DNA from: Chelonoidis abingdonii
Taxonomy: Eukaryota; Chordata; Testudines; Testudinidae
Assembly (NCBI RefSeq): GCF_003597395.2
Contig: NC_133773.1
Coordinates: 76,866,286 to 76,930,285 of the forward strand
Direction of reading: 5' to 3'
DNA: 64,000 nt
The notes beneath the pieces were generated by a model. The model made no database searches and was not told the DNA's origin. It saw nothing but the letters and a program-made list of their open reading frames with translations. This document shows, piece after piece, positions 1 through 14,149 of the stretch. The translations under genes were made by a program, and so were the position numbers. How positions within the stretch are numbered: the first letter of the stretch is position 1; each line of letters starts with the position of its first letter.

Positions 1-779
1 CCGATCTATACAATCTATTCCAAGTGACCACTCACTTTGGATAGCCCTTTAACATCAGATGGCAGGGTTTTAGAGGGAAGGGGCAATTGGTTTTATTTTC
101 CTGAAGAGGGGCTCAGCTCTGAAAAGTTTTGGAAACAATCGATTAAATGATCAATTAAATATTGCCATGGGAATATTTTAGATATGAGAGAGAGATGATA
201 GGCCAAAGCTGTAGACCTCTCTGCAGCCCAAAATGGCTCAAAACACAGAAGAAATAGCATGGTTCTAGTACACTGGGCAGGCTAGGGCACATAATCATAC
301 TTGGAGAATAGTGCATGCTTCTGTGCAGTATGTAACAATTCTCTTTACTAAAACACTGGGGCACTGGTGGTGAAGCTATAGGACCTTGGCTCCAGTAAAC
401 AATCATTCTGCATAATTTGCAGAACAAGGAGCACAGCAGGCAAGAGCCATTACTATACACCCTAGGTTGCAGTAACATCCAGGTGCTCCACACTCTGCCT
501 CTGAAGGGGAAGTGGAGAATCTCTTTCCTCTTCTATCTCAAAGCACATACATGTAAGGCCCATTTCAAATCAGATTTTGTACAAGGGACCAGAGTTTCAT
601 CCTACTGATTGCAGAAACTAAACATGTTTCTATAAGCAGGTCTGGATTAGGAGAAGGAGAGTCTGAACTGCAGTTCCATTCTGAAAATTGACTGTGCACC
701 TGACTTCAGAGGATCTGATATTTATTGTCCTACCATGATTTCCCATAAAATGTGCTTAGTTTACATGTGCAAGAAGTCA
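1..779. other. AT-rich sequence without recognised genes
   Basis: Short open frames occur on both strands, but none shows a domain, repeated composition or codon pattern that I recognise. I see no tRNA, promoter or repeat family that I can name in this stretch. Confidence 0.5.
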
Positions 780-1860
780 CAGATTGAAGGGCTGGCTGTC
801 CATGCAATACTCAATATCAATTCCAGAAGAAAGCGGGTCACAAATGAAAATCAAGATCATGACAAAAACAGATGGAAAAAAGGGTTGGGCAGTAACACGG
901 CTTAAAACCAGCACAGATGGTGAACGGATTTGTCTTCAACCCATACAGAGGACGATGGCAGTCATCCCATGAAGTAACCTGAGAACACAAATGAACTTCA
1001 ATGGACAATCAAACCTAGACAGCACCTTCCACAATGTTTCATGATTGATAGAATCAAAGGCCTTTGTTAGGGCAATAAATGCCATAAACAATGGCTGGTA
1101 TTGTTCTCTACACTTCTCTTAGCTCTGTCGTGCAACAAAAATCATGTCGGTGATGCCCCAAGACAGTCTGAAACCATATTGGGATTCTGAAAGGACATCT
1201 TCGGCAAGAGGGAGGAGACAGTTCAAAAGGATGCAAGCAAATATTTTCCGAACAATGGAGAGGAGAGTAATATCTCAGTAATTCCTGCACATTGCTAGCA
1301 TTGTGACCATTTTAAGAAAGGGGACGAGTCATTCTTGAGGTCGAGTGGAATTTCCTCATTAAGAAGTTGATGAAGTTTTTGCATAAGTGCTATTCGAGCA
1401 GCTTTGAAGACCTCCATGGGAATGCCATCTGGGCCTGGTGTCTCGTTGTTTCTGCTCTAGTGATGGCTCATCAAGCTTCCTCAGAAGATGGGGATGGGGG
1501 TTAGCAAGAGGTTCTATTACTAGATGCTGAGGAACGGACTCAATGGTGGCAGCTGAGACTTCAGATTCATGAGAGTCTCAAAATGCTCCTTCCAACATTG
1601 CTTGAGGGCCACATTGTCCTTGAGAAGAGTAGAATTGTCCTGGGATCACAGAGGGATTGTGCCATTTGAACTTGGCCTGTAGATGGCTTTCATTGCTTGT
1701 AAAAAGTTTCTCGTGTCATGTTGATCAGTGAAACTCTGGATCTCCCTGGCCTTTTCTTGTCACCACTGATTCTTGATGTCATGCAGCCTCCTTTGAACTA
1801 CAGCTTTAAGCCAATAAGTAACCTGTAAACCATGAACAGGACTCCTCAGCCATCTTAAGT
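780..1860 (-). pseudogene. Decayed non-LTR retrotransposon reverse transcriptase (RTE- or L2-like)
   Basis: Read on the minus strand from about 1860 down to 780, conceptual pieces in shifting frames line up in order with a LINE reverse transcriptase. They are a linker with REIQSF..QHDTRNF, the finger motif ETPGPDGIPMEVFK near 1430-1390, ILLNCLLPLAEDV followed by QYGFR near 1250-1170, then MAFIALTKAFDSINHE near 1080-1035, which corresponds to the F(I/V)DLxKAFD motif A region. The last piece is a thumb-side segment starting KFICVLRLLHGM near 1000. In-frame stops and frame changes separate these blocks, so no enzyme can be made. The order and motifs are visible in the sequence. The clade assignment is from memory of a large family common in reptiles, fish and invertebrates and could be wrong. 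The 5' end near 1800-1860 and the true 3' end near 780 are not sharply defined. Confidence 0.7.
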
Positions 1861-4800
1861 CTCATCAATGACTCTACCCCTAGCAGACATCATCCTTGTA
1901 TCCAGGAATAGATATTTGATCCTTAACTAGCAGCCTTGTTTACACAAACTGGGATGAGCATCAAGCGAAGTTCTTACCGTCAATGACACCTGTGCAACAT
2001 CATTGTTCTCAATGGAGTTGAAGAGGGACAACGGATTACTAAATTTCATTTGCAGGGTTAAACAATTATGGTGATACACAAAAAGCTCTCTTATCTGTGT
2101 GGGTGCGATGCTCTAACAAAGGTAAAAAGCAGTAAAAAATTGTGTGTGTCATACTTGTAGGCTGACTGACAGATTACACAAAGGGAGCAGCTCCGTTGAG
2201 TAGAAGTGCTTTTTCTACAGTGACTCTTAAGACTAGAACCAACAAAAGCACAGTGAAGCCAAGAATCCCACAGAGCAAATTTATATAAATCGATACAAAA
2301 ATTCCTTTTTAATCTCACATACCAGCAAGGTTTTGATGGAGATCTAACAAACAGACCATTGTAAATCTCTGTAAGAAGATTACAAAAGTTAAACACAAAG
2401 GAGCCATACTTTGTCTGTAATAGTACACTTGTATTTTCCATAACTTCCTAAGCAGCAATCTTATTTCTAACCAAAATCACAACTTACACTAACTATTCCA
2501 AGGGGAGTCACTGTATGTCCTGATTCTGAGGGATGCTTAACATCCATAATACCAGTAATTTTTCAATGATGCTCGGGATTAGATTCCCAAACTATGTATT
2601 AATTTTCCTTTAGATTTATAGCTGCAAAAAGATAGCCACATGTGAATGTTATTAAGTCATGCACATTTTCTATCAGTTCTGGAAACTACAGATTTTAGTA
2701 CCCATTGAGATATCTTGCTCAATCACAGCATTAACACAAAGACATTCAACTTCTTAAACATGAAATGAATAAACGAGACAAGAAATAAGACATGATTGAG
2801 ATAGTATGAGCCCAAAAATTAATCAGATAGAGGTAACTTTTTAAAGTACATATATTTAGAGTTGTTTTTACCGTGCAAAAAGACAAACGAACAAACGAGC
2901 TCAAACCAAAATAAAAACAGTGAAAAACTGCTATTTAACCTGTGGGATTGTGCAGCTCAAACTGCCAATGCCTTCCCAAAACAAAACAACAGAGTACACT
3001 AGATACACTAAGTATGCAAGTAATATGTATGAATCTCTACCTTTAAAACCCATCATTAAAATGACAGAATTAAAACTTTGAAAATGAGGCAAACATGCTC
3101 ATTTTACACAATGAGGCATCTACATCAGAAGCAGCAAAAAAAAAAAAAAAAAATTCTTCAAAAATTCAACTACTATGAAAAAGAAAAAAAATCATGGTGA
3201 GAGCCATCTAACACTAAGTTACATTTTAGACTAAGCACACTACTAGACTCTATCCCAAAACACATATTACTGATTGACACTAAGTGCTATCAGTATTTCT
3301 AGTATTTACCATCAGATACTAATACTAGTAATGTTAGTGACCATGCAACAAAAATGAATTGACAAGTTATATCTATTTTCAGAAAGTGCTATATCTGCAA
3401 AATCAATAATGACAGCGCCATTTAGTAACTTAGTACTAAATACCAAGATTAATACAGGTCTGTACTGTAGAACAGCCACATCTCCACTAATAGCCATTCA
3501 GTTCTTCTGCTAAAAAATAGATTCTCCCTGTCCCAGTCAGGATAGCCAATTGATGTGACTGTGTATGTTCTGTTCAAAACAAGATAAGTAACACGTTACT
3601 ACAATCTGTATATAGTCCAACCCTAACTCCCTCCCTTTCTGAGGCTTGTCTTCATTGGTAATTCAAACCACCAGTACCAGGGAAAAACCTCAACTTAAAT
3701 TTTCTCTTCTAGTTTAGGTATTCCTTCTTGCAAAGGTAATTTATTCCAAAGAAAGTAGAAATTACTTAATACAATTACTTGGTCACAAAATATTCAAAAT
3801 ATGAAATCTATTCACACAGCAGTTTCAGCATTCTGCTAACTGGTGAGAGGAGAACACTTTATATTAAGAAACTGAAAATTACTGTCTGAGGTTTGGGTCT
3901 GCAGAGTTGCACAGGCAAACTGAGAGTGCCTCACACTCCCAACAGGCTATCAAGCTCATGACTTAATCAAGACAGAATACCAAATAAATCCTATTAATTA
4001 TTCACAGGAAATATTTTTAAGCCCATAATCTTCCCCTGAGGCACATCAATTGTCACTTTTATTTATGTCAAAGACTGATTGGGTTTCTAGATGTGGCCAA
4101 GAGAACAGAAGTAAACATATTTCTTGAGTCAACTGATACTTGCTTTCAGACTTAAGTACAACTGTTCAGAATAAAGATTTATTTCTCTGGGAGAAGACTG
4201 GAGAAATACAGAAGGAGAGGAGTCTATTCTTACCCTGTAAAGGAAAGGGCTATATAAAAAGAGGAAAAATATGTTTTCTGTTATTATGAAGGTGTTATGC
4301 ACTAGGGGCTCACAAAACAGTAAATGAAAATATGGCCTCCAATGTTGATTGGTTTGGGGAGACGTATAAAACATGAGTTGATTCATTAGAATGTCAATGC
4401 TGTTAGCTTTCTTTCATTCCTCCCTTTCTTTGTACTTTGATTATTTCCTTAGTACTTACCTTTGTAACAATTTGGCACAGTTACAGAAATTAAAACATAA
4501 GTCGAATATAAAAGAATCAACCAACAGTCAACCAAATAATACACAAAATAAGCGGGCCTTCCCTCAGAACCAGGCAACACTGCCAAGAGGATCAAATTTC
4601 AAAGGCAAGGGCCTCTAAATGAGACTATCTTGCCAATGGTCACAGAGTATTCAAAGATAGGAGCAGGCAGCAAGAACCTCCCAGCCAACTGCTACAATGG
4701 TTATAAGGTGAGAAGTTCACTCTCATAACTAGATTCCAGACTATTCAGAGCTTTAAAGATCACAAGTACTCCAGCTTTATTCCCTGGAATAACTCTTCTG

Positions 4801-7800
4801 TATACCATGATAATAGAGAGAGGTGTACGGTAGGAGGATATAGGACAAATGTGATATTTATCATGATTCACAAATTACTGGTTCTACTAGACTAGTGACA
4901 GTAAGACTCAATGGATGAGCAATAAATAAATTCTGAACACTCTGGAGCCTGCTAAGATTCACCAGGACAGACTGCAGAATAGTTCTACTCCCAAAATGGA
5001 GCAAGAAAAGGCTTGCCCTTAAGGAAATGATGATGATGTAATCAGGACATAGTTATTCATCACATCCTATTTCCTGCTCCAATCCCAAAAAGTTTAGTGT
5101 TTCTAGGCAAGTGATTGCAACTAAGGATTCCCAATACTGACATCATTCAATTTATTCAACTCATTAATATCAAAGGACACTCCACACACAAGTGCAAGAA
5201 AGCACATGGTCCTTGCTGTAGAATGGCACAAAACTTTTTACTGAAATGTAACTCTCTCAGCCAGACTGCAGAGATGGTGGTAATTACTAACTTGTAGCTA
5301 AATAATAATTTCTATGAAACAAATAATACATAAATCCTTGCACTTGATTTGATACTGTTCTTGTACCTCACAAACAGACACTTTCCATCACTTTTAATTA
5401 TAAATAAATATAATAACCCAATTAGGTCTCAAACTTATTATTTACAACAGGTGGACAAAAGAAATAACTTTGACAGTGGAAAAAAAGAAGGATGACATAA
5501 CAGCAAAATGAGCAGGTTTTGAACAACAAGCCAAGTTGTCACAGCTTACCACCGACCAAATATTTATCATTAAACATTTAGTATAATGACTTTAAAAGGG
5601 TGTTCCATGTTAGTTCGGTAATAATCGTATATTTGGATAATTATTTGCTTTCAGGTGGTGAATTTGGTTAGCTAGGAATACAGCTGTATCAAAAACAAGC
5701 AGTATGGTACCGTTTCCAGTTAATTGAATACAGATTATTTCTGAACCATAACCTTTCCATGCATATAACTGCTTTTAAGTTTAATAAAAGATTTGTTTAT
5801 GTAAAGAACTTCAGGATCTGTCCCTTATTGATAACTTGTCACCACCCCCTTCCCCAACCCCAAGAGTCTGATTCTCAGCTCTGAAATAAAAATAGTAGTA
5901 ATTGTGGACTTTAATGAATAGTTATTATAAGATTTTTTTCCCCTCTGTCTACAGATATTCAATTATGCTCTCTCTTTTGGTCTTTACTGAATAAGCAAAT
6001 CTTTTGATGCAGTGAAAAGAATACAACTTCATGCTTTCTCACTTTGCATTTATGCAACTATTCAGTAATTTTCCAACAATTATTCAAACATTTCTGTTTT
6101 GAATTTATTGGCAGGATAGTTTGTTTTCAAAAACATGAATAAGAGGTGGTTGCTAATGGTTTGTATCTTAACAGAGTTACCTTTTAGTCTGTAAAATTAG
6201 TTCTGGAGTTAAATTAAATAAATATGTTTAATTACAACAGAATATCCGAGACTAAAAACTCTTACTATTTTTATCTACCACATCTGGTGATGTGATAGAA
6301 TAATTAAGTTCCTTGTAGCATATGGGTGACCAAAAAAATTCAAGAGCTCATTGTAGAGATAGGAATAATATTTCCTTAGCCTCACTCCTGTGACTGTGAA
6401 ACGCTTACATCAAGGAAAAAACATGTGTGGCAACTTACCAAAACCTGGGCAGGCTGTTTCAGCACGTGTTATTTTATGAAGTAAATTTCGGCAGGCTCTG
6501 AACAGCATGATGAGAGATAATGAAATGTGGTCATCCCTGTGACCCCACTCTCATTTCATATCATCCCGTGAACCCACAAAGCCAAAGACCCACAAAGGGG
6601 CTTCCAGAACAAGGCAGAATGAGGCTATTTCAGTCTCTTTACCCCTTTCAGCAAATAATGGCCAATTTTGGCCAGTACTGCATTAGCAGTTTCAGGCTGC
6701 TTCACTCCACAATGGGAAATAGGCAGTGACGCCCCCAATTTTAAAACTGTATTCACTTGTTTTAGTTGAACCAACATGTCTTCTCTGTAGCAAGACATAG
6801 CAGGAACTTTCTAACTCTAAAACATCTAATGGGGCCTAATTCTACAGTTCTTAAACAGGCAAAACATCAAAGACAGTAATGAAAACCAATATCAATGTCA
6901 CATCTGCAAACATCTTGGCTAATAAGAGACGTTCATAGTTCACCAAACTTACATTCAAACACATTGCAGCACCCAACCTATACATAATTCACATGCCAAA
7001 ACATGGCATTAATATGATATACTAAACATTGCTGAAAACACAAATATTTGCACAAGCTAAATTGCTAAAAGATGTTCCAGTCTCTTGTGTATATGCTGCA
7101 TGTTTTGAAAGCTATCTAGATGTTTTACAAACAAGAAAAATCTTCAGTTAAATATAAAAGCCTATGTTTAAAATTCAACAATCAGTCTCTCATGGGACTT
7201 ATTTCAGATAATAAGATTGGTTTCCGGGTCCTCCATTTATTCTAATTGTGTTCAAATGACTCATTGGGCTTTAATTTGTTTATATCCTGTAGGCACTTGT
7301 CCTGCTCATGACTGTTCACAATTATACATTTACTGAGGCTCCAACCTGCAAACACTTACACACATGGAACTTTATGTACCTAAGTAGTCTCATCAAGTTC
7401 AGTGATACTATTTTTGTGAATAGTTAAGCATATTAGTATTTGCACAATCCAGACCAAAAAAGGTTGCGCTTATCATTAAGAAATAAGGTCCACATCCTAC
7501 TCCCAATGAAGTCAACAGCAAAACTCCCATTGATTCAGTGGTGCACAGCTAGTCCCTCCATAATCTCAGATGATGATTAGATAAAAGTCTGATGCAGTGA
7601 CAAAACTAATCCTGCTTCAAATTTCTGTATAAACAACATTTCAGAAAATTATATTGAGCAACATGAAGCTCAGTTAGTATCAACAGTCAGCAATTACTCC
7701 AAATTTGCCATATACCAGTTCCAGGATATGCTTGGATGCAAGTCAAGCCTTTCTGCCTGAACAAAACTCATGTAGAATGAAAAAAAAAAAACCCACCATA

Positions 7801-8044
7801 TAACAATACAGTGATTAGACTTATATAAAATAAGTTCTGAACAAGTTTTGCTTTTCTCTCCCACACCAACACATGTTGAACAAACACCTAAAAAAAAATA
7901 AGACAGAAGAAAATAAGAGCTGTGATAATCCAGACAACTCTGTTTCTGATCACAGGAGTTTAAAAACAGTAGCTGTTATCTAAACTGGACCTTGAAAGAT
8001 TTGATTGAAAATAAAAAAGTGTATATATATTTTTAAATAAGGTA
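1861..8044. other. Long AT-rich intergenic or intronic sequence
   Basis: No gene can be supported. Short A-runs occur near 3137-3153 and 7780-7790. Small open frames, for example 2091-2441 minus and 4129-4386 minus, have no recognisable domain and are the length expected by chance in AT-rich DNA. Confidence 0.5.
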
Positions 8045-8130
8045 AATCATAGAATATCAGGGCTGGAAGGGACCTCAGGAGGTCATCTAGTCCAATCCCC
8101 TGCTCAAAGAAGGACCAATCCCCAATGATA
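8045..8130 (-). mobile_element. CR1 LINE 3' end fragment
   Basis: The sequence starts AATCATAGAATATCAGGG and continues with GGAAGGGACCTCAGGAGGTC and CATCTAGTCCAATCCCCTGC. This is the reverse complement of the well-known CR1 3' terminus, so the element points to the minus strand. Only the last roughly 85 bp are clear. Confidence 0.85.
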
Positions 8131-9249
8131 GATATTATCTATCACTATAGATCTGTAACGTATCTAGTCATTCTTTGCCTGCGATATCTCATATCAGGAT
8201 TTTCTGGTTTTAAGCAAGTCCCCAGTAAAAGGAAAGAATTCAAGTGTGACCCTAATGATCACTCTTCACAATCAAGAATATTTCAGTTAAATCCTTCCTC
8301 TCATTGATTTCTCTGGGGCTAGGATTTCACCCTTATGAGTTCAATGCAGTAGGATGAAATCATTTTTGTTTGATTTCCATAAAACAATGTATTACTATAC
8401 TCCTTACTGCATGTAAGAGCCATAACTTTTCCCAATGTGCAAAGATGAAGCTCACAATTTCAGAGTCTGGTCCATTACGAGTTACATTCATCCGATTGCT
8501 TTGGCCTCCACAGGAGAGTCAGACATCAAAATTATATTACACAACCCATGGATCAGGAGAACAAGACAAATATGACACCATATTTATGGAAGTTACTTTT
8601 TGCTTGCATACTGTTGTTTCATAGCCTCACTACTGTGAGTGTACTAGTGACATATGAACAAAAAGTAAATGAGAGTTCTATGTGAGATGCAAGTCAAATT
8701 GCTTTATAATCCTCCATACTTCTATTGAGCATAGGTCTTGCAAGGCATTGGAATACTCCAAATTCCCATAGCTCACAGACATTATCCCTTCCTTCACACA
8801 AGAAAGAAGAAAAGCTCTGTGTAAGCTTGAACACTTGTCTCTTTCACTAACAGAAGTTTATCCAGTAAAAGACATTCCTTCCTCCACTATGATTCTCTAA
8901 GATCCCAGGATCAACACACTACAACAATACTGCAAACAGAGAGAGGTCACTTACCCCTGCTTTCCCTCCAGGAGTACATGTTACATCATGACACTATCTA
9001 TGCTCAGTCCCAGGATAATAGCAAGGTAGCAGCTAACACAGAAATGAAGGGGAAAGAGGAGCAGCTGAGAGAAAACTGGGGACTGGGAAGAGAAGCAGCA
9101 AGAAGGTAGAGTTAGAGATAGAAGGTACTAAGTGGCAGGGAGGATGAAAGAGGCAGTGAGGGATTAAGGACAAGAGGTAGATGGTTGGAAGCAGGTAGGC
9201 AGAAGTAGCAAGTGGATAGGGGTTGCCATAGGACAAGCAGCGGAAGCAC
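8131..9249. other. Unannotated sequence, purine-rich near 9030-9180
   Basis: No recognisable gene or repeat boundary. The part from about 9030 to 9180 is GA-rich. The frame at 9033-9236 minus is the low-complexity complement of that tract, not a gene. Confidence 0.45.
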
Positions 9250-12200
9250 AGGAAGGACTAAGCAACTACCCATGATTTAAAGATACAAAAGCTTTGCGAA
9301 CACGGGCTGCTAACAGGGAGTTTCGCAAGGGAGTTCTCCAGGTGGAGGAGTAAATACAGCATCTGTGGGGTAAGTGACAGTCTGCAGTGTGTGTGTGTGT
9401 GTTTGGGGGTTACCTGCTGTGTGCTGAGCTTGTGTTTGTCAGTCTGTTTGTTTGTTTTGGTTGTTTGAAGGACCGTGTGCTGTAGTTGGCAGTTGGAGGC
9501 TGAGCTACAAAGGAAGGTTTGAAAGCTAGAAGCCTCTGGTAATTGGCTGAGCCTTAACCAGTGGGCGGGGCATTCACTCAGTCGGCTTGTAATAAGTGGG
9601 CCAGCGACAGGGCTGCTAAGCAGGGAGTTTTGTAAGGAGTTGGGTGGTACTTGTTGGTCTATCCATGCCCGTTAGTCCTTTGAAACTATAAACATAATGC
9701 ATTTCAAACCTTTCTTCTAAAGCAGGAGCAAGATGGACGGGAGCTGCGATGGAGTTATTGAGAGGGTTGAAGAGCGAGGCTTACGATGGTTGGGAAGGAC
9801 CGCATATTGTGCCAGCACTGCTTCTGTCTCTCACCTGCGCTTGTAAGCAGAACAGCAGCAGAGCATGGATGCTGTTCTACCCAGAATTCTTGGTGTGGTT
9901 CTTGCAAAAGCTTTAAATTGCCAATGTAACTACTGATATCGGGGATAATCCATGTGAAGGTGCCTATGGTGGATCCTCTCGGCAGCAGGTGGGGAGCTAC
10001 AGGAAGGTGGCGACTAGGATTGAGGAGATCCTTTCCAAGGACAATCCTGGCAGTGTCATGATGGAGCAGCTGAGGTAGTGTCCCAGTTCACAGGATGCTG
10101 ACCACCACTTAGTGAGAGGAGGAGATGGCTAGGTGGACATGGCAGCTTGTTCTTCTGAGCAGGCAGTGTTCTACCCTGACGGCGAACTCTCAATCATGTG
10201 GTAATAGGTCACCTTATTGCTCTTCTTGTACAGTCGCGGATCAGGAACACCCCTTACAGTAAAGGGGAGAAGCCGTACCCTGAGGCTGAGAGGTTTTCAT
10301 GCACCAATGCCAAATAGGAACGTTGCCCAGGGTAGCGGTAGGTCGGAGACTCTCTGAAGATGAAGGGGAACGAGAAGCTGATACTAGATAGTAATACCTT
10401 CTGTCGCCTGACCATTTTCATCTCGGAAGGTATGCGCTGCGGGGGCCGTAGTCGGATGCTTACAGAGGCTTGTCGAATTATTCCGGCTTTGACTACTACC
10501 TGCTTACTCATCATTGAGGCACAATGATATGCGAGGTGTGACGCTGAGCGGATCAGCAGTGATTCAGGGCTCTGGCGAGTGGGGTTTGGAGCGCAGTGCG
10601 TCTTTTTCTTCGATTCTTTCCTGTCAAGGTAGGGGCCAGCAGAGCGATGCTCATGGGCAGTGAATGCTGGATGCGAGGTAGTGTCGCCAGGAGGGTTTGG
10701 CTTCTGAACGGGTGCAGTTTGAGGAAGGACTGCTAAGGCAGACGATGGCGTTCACCTTTCGAGGAGGGGCAAGGGACCTATTTGCCACGATGGTAACTAG
10801 TAGAGGAGGGCTTTAACTAGGTTCATGGGATCAGGTGAAGCAGCCCAGGTAAGTGGGTGGAGCGAAGACCTGGGAGATGGGGCGGAAACAACAGAGGAGC
10901 GTGGGACTATACTGGAGAGAGAAGGCAGGTTTCAGGACCAAACTGGAGCAGTAACAGTATCTTAATGCTATTAACAATGTGAGAGTTGGTTTAGCAGGAG
11001 AATGGAAGGTTACTAATGATTAACTATGATTGTTGACATCAGCCTTGACTCTCCGGTGGGATATATTGTTGGAATGTTGGTGTGGGTGGGCATATATTTG
11101 CTCGGAGGAAGACAAGGGAAAAAAGGGGGGGGGTTGCCTTATATATAAAATGTACTTGGCTGGTGGAGATGGACTAGGAGGGAAGTTTGAGAGTTGCTGA
11201 GTTGGATAAAGGGGCTAAATGGTGATGTCGTGTAGGAGGTCTCTAAGGGACTACCGGTGGAAAGAGGTGGTGAGGCTTTTTTTTAGATAACCAAAAGCAT
11301 CAAAGCCCAGATTTGGTGTGGGTGATGGGGACTTCAACTATCCGAATATGTTGGAATAACAGCGGGGGCAAGATTATCCATAGTTCTGGACTGACTGAGC
11401 ATTGTTATTTCAGGGGTGAAAAAGCTCTGGGGGGAGTGTTTGATTGATTTTAACATAGAGGAACTCTTCGGATTTGAGTAGAAGGAAGTGATGAAAGTGA
11501 TCATGAATATAGAAGTTTGCTTTTGGAAGGGCTGAGGAGGTCGCAAACGGACCCATTTTTCTGGGATTTCAGGAAGGCAGATTGTTGGTAGTCAGAGAGT
11601 GACAGGTATCCATTGGGAATCAGACTTGCGGGGAAAAACTGGGAGAGTTGGCACATTTTCAAGGGACACTATATAGGGCAAAGCCAGCTATTCAGATGGG
11701 TAGGAAAGATAGAAATGTGGCAAGCACTTGGGGCTTTTAAACCCCCCCCCGGCAAGTCTTGCACGACCAAAATAAAAGGAGTTTCATATAAAAAATGGAC
11801 TAGGTGTTACAAGTGATATAGTGCACAACACAGATGAGGGCCCCAGTTGAAGGCCCAGCAACAAATGAGTAAATAGTACGGGGATAACAGGGAACAGAAG
11901 ATTTTTTATCAATACATTGAGCAGAGGCCGACCAAGGATAGGCCATTGCGCGTGGGGGGAGAAGTACAGGAAATTGAATGGGGTGCTTAATGGTTCGTTT
12001 CGGTCTTCCTGAGCGATGAGGAATGCAACTAGTGAAAGATTTGGAAGGGGGTAGGTTTAGAAGTAATAAAGAGCAGTTAACTTCACTTGAAGTTAGGTGC
12101 TGTAGTACCGGCTGATGAATTGCATCTAGAATACTCAAGGTGGTTAAGGGAGGTATCTGGCTCTGCTATTATCTTTTGGAAAGTCATTGGGTGGGGGATT

Positions 12201-13495
12201 CCGAGAGTGCAAAGGGCAATATTAGTGCCCTCTATAAAGGAATAAAACAACAGGCAACTACGACAGTTAGTTTAATTTGTGCGGAAGTTAATGAGAGCAG
12301 TAACTAAAGATATTTGCCCTTGGAAGGTGGGTAATGATAGGGAATAGCAGCATGGTTGTAAAGAACAATCGCTGGTCAAACGAATTGATAGCTTCTTTGA
12401 TCAGGTAACGGCTTTGGTAGGGAGAGCGGTGGATGTGCTATCGACTTTAGTAAGGCATTTGATACGGTCTCGCAGATATTTATCGATAAATTGGCAATTA
12501 CATTTGATGGGGATCTGAAGTGGAGTGGCAATAACTGGTGGATACCTTATCCAGAGAGAGTGGTTATTCATGGGGCCGCCATCTGGCTTGCAAAGCTATA
12601 ATAAGTTGAGTGTCGCAAGGGTTGTTTTGGCGACGCTTGTTCATATCTTCAGAACGACTTAGATGTTGGCTAGAAAGTGCCTTTTTGTTTTGAGATGTTT
12701 ACCAACACTGGGAGGGTTGCAATGCTTTGGGACAGCGGTCCGAAAATTCAATGATCTGGCAATTGGGATGGTTTAGGCCAAGTAGATGAGTTCAATAAGC
12801 CAAATGCAAAGTGCGTCCCTTTTGGAAGAAACCTATGTTCGTTTCAACATAGACTGGAGCGAGTTAGGAAGGGAGTTGGGCCAGAAGGTTCGGGGTCAAA
12901 GCGACCACAACTAGAACATGGTCAACGTGTGTACTGTTGCAAAAAAGACGTGATTTGTGGATGCTTAACAGGGTGTTGACGACACGACAAGTCATTTTCC
13001 GCTCTACTCTGCGCTGCGTGTAGCTACTGGAGTATTGTGTCAGTTCTGGGCACCGCCTTTCAAGAAAGATGTGGAGAAATGGAGAGGGTCCGAAGGCCAG
13101 AGATGATTAAAGGTCTTGAGAATGGCTATGACGAGGCTGAAAGATTGGGTTTATTTAGTTTGGAAAGAGAGACTGAGAGGGGCTTATAGCAGTTTTCAGG
13201 TATCTAAAGGTGTCATCGAGGAAGGAGCAAACTTGTCACCTTGCCTCATGATAGCACAGAAGCATGGTTAGAAGGAGAGGAGTTTAGGTTGGACATCAGG
13301 AAAGTTCTAACTGTTTCAGGGTGTTAACACTGGATATTTGCCTAGGGGTTGTGGAATTCATTCTGGAGATATTTAGGTAGGTAGCTATGTCTATAGGGTG
13401 GTCTAGACAATATTTGGTCCTGCCATGAGGGGAGGGACTGGACTCGATGACCTCTCGAGGTCCCTTCCAGTCCTAGAGTCTGTGAATCTATGAAA
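9250..13495 (+). mobile_element. Near full-length CR1 LINE with broken ORFs
   Basis: The element runs from a GC-richer 5' region with GGGCTGCTAA-type motifs (from about 9300) to a CR1 3' end, ACTGGACTCGATGACCTCTC then GAATCTATGAA, at 13437-13493. In between, pieces in different frames match the CR1 ORF2 order. They include a GGGVALYIK-like endonuclease segment near 11130, a GDFNYP endonuclease motif near 11327, the RT motif DFSKAFDTVS at 12443-12475, and a C-terminal piece near 13080-13220 reading close to IKGLENG..ERLGLFSLER. An ORF1-like region probably lies after 9730. Frames are interrupted every few tens of codons, mostly by one-base gaps, although many CpG dinucleotides survive. That combination is odd for an old copy and could mean poor base accuracy. 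The boundaries are approximate. Confidence 0.8.
9304..9647 (+). repeat. Repeated motif in CR1 5' region
   Basis: A motif of about 35 bp starting GGGCTGCTAACAGGGAGTTT at 9304 recurs as GGGCTGCTAAGCAGGGAGTT at 9610, a spacing of 306 bp. This suggests two imperfect monomers in the element's 5' untranslated region. Only the start of each unit is clearly similar. Confidence 0.5.
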
Positions 13496-14149
13496 AGATG
13501 GATATACCTAGATACTTCTGAGTTTTGGTCCTAGACCCTCCTTCAAACGCTAATATAATACCCAATAGAGAACAAGTTAAGGCTATTACACAAATAAAAT
13601 CCAGGTCGTGATGCACCCCTACCGCAAACCCTGGATCTGGCCAGACAATTTTTGGTCCCCACTTCAGAAATGCCATTGCTTCGGTAGAGAGCAAGTTCAG
13701 ATGCTTCTTTTCTATCATTTGCGGAGTCAACAGTACTTTAAGTAGTTGTGACACGTACACCTCCCCCATCTCTTTTTTGAAAGCACTGTTATATCAGAAT
13801 GTGTTAGGATCCAGGGGAAGGAGGAGAAGCTGCTTATGTATTTGGAAGAATTGCAGGATGTGCAGCCAGTGAAATCCAGCATGCTACAGATGACTAATTA
13901 GAGTTTTTGCAGCTTTCTTATACTAAGCTGTATTGGGTCCAGACCTGGTTTTGGTGGAATAGCAGCACAGGTCTCTTTTGAAGACAGTTTCTGTTTCTGT
14001 GCCAAAAACGTGGCAGGAGCCAGGTGTCAGAGGAGGGGTTTTGCAGCACTGGGAAATCAGGCTACAGGATTTCTTTGCTGTGACAGAAGAAGTTCGACCT
14101 GTTCAGCATTTAAGCAGTAAAGTTAGGGGGGCTGGGACCAAAAATCGGC
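13496..14149. other. Unannotated sequence before a CpG island
   Basis: No recognised gene. The frame at 13488-13769 minus has no known domain. GC content rises towards 14150. Confidence 0.4.
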
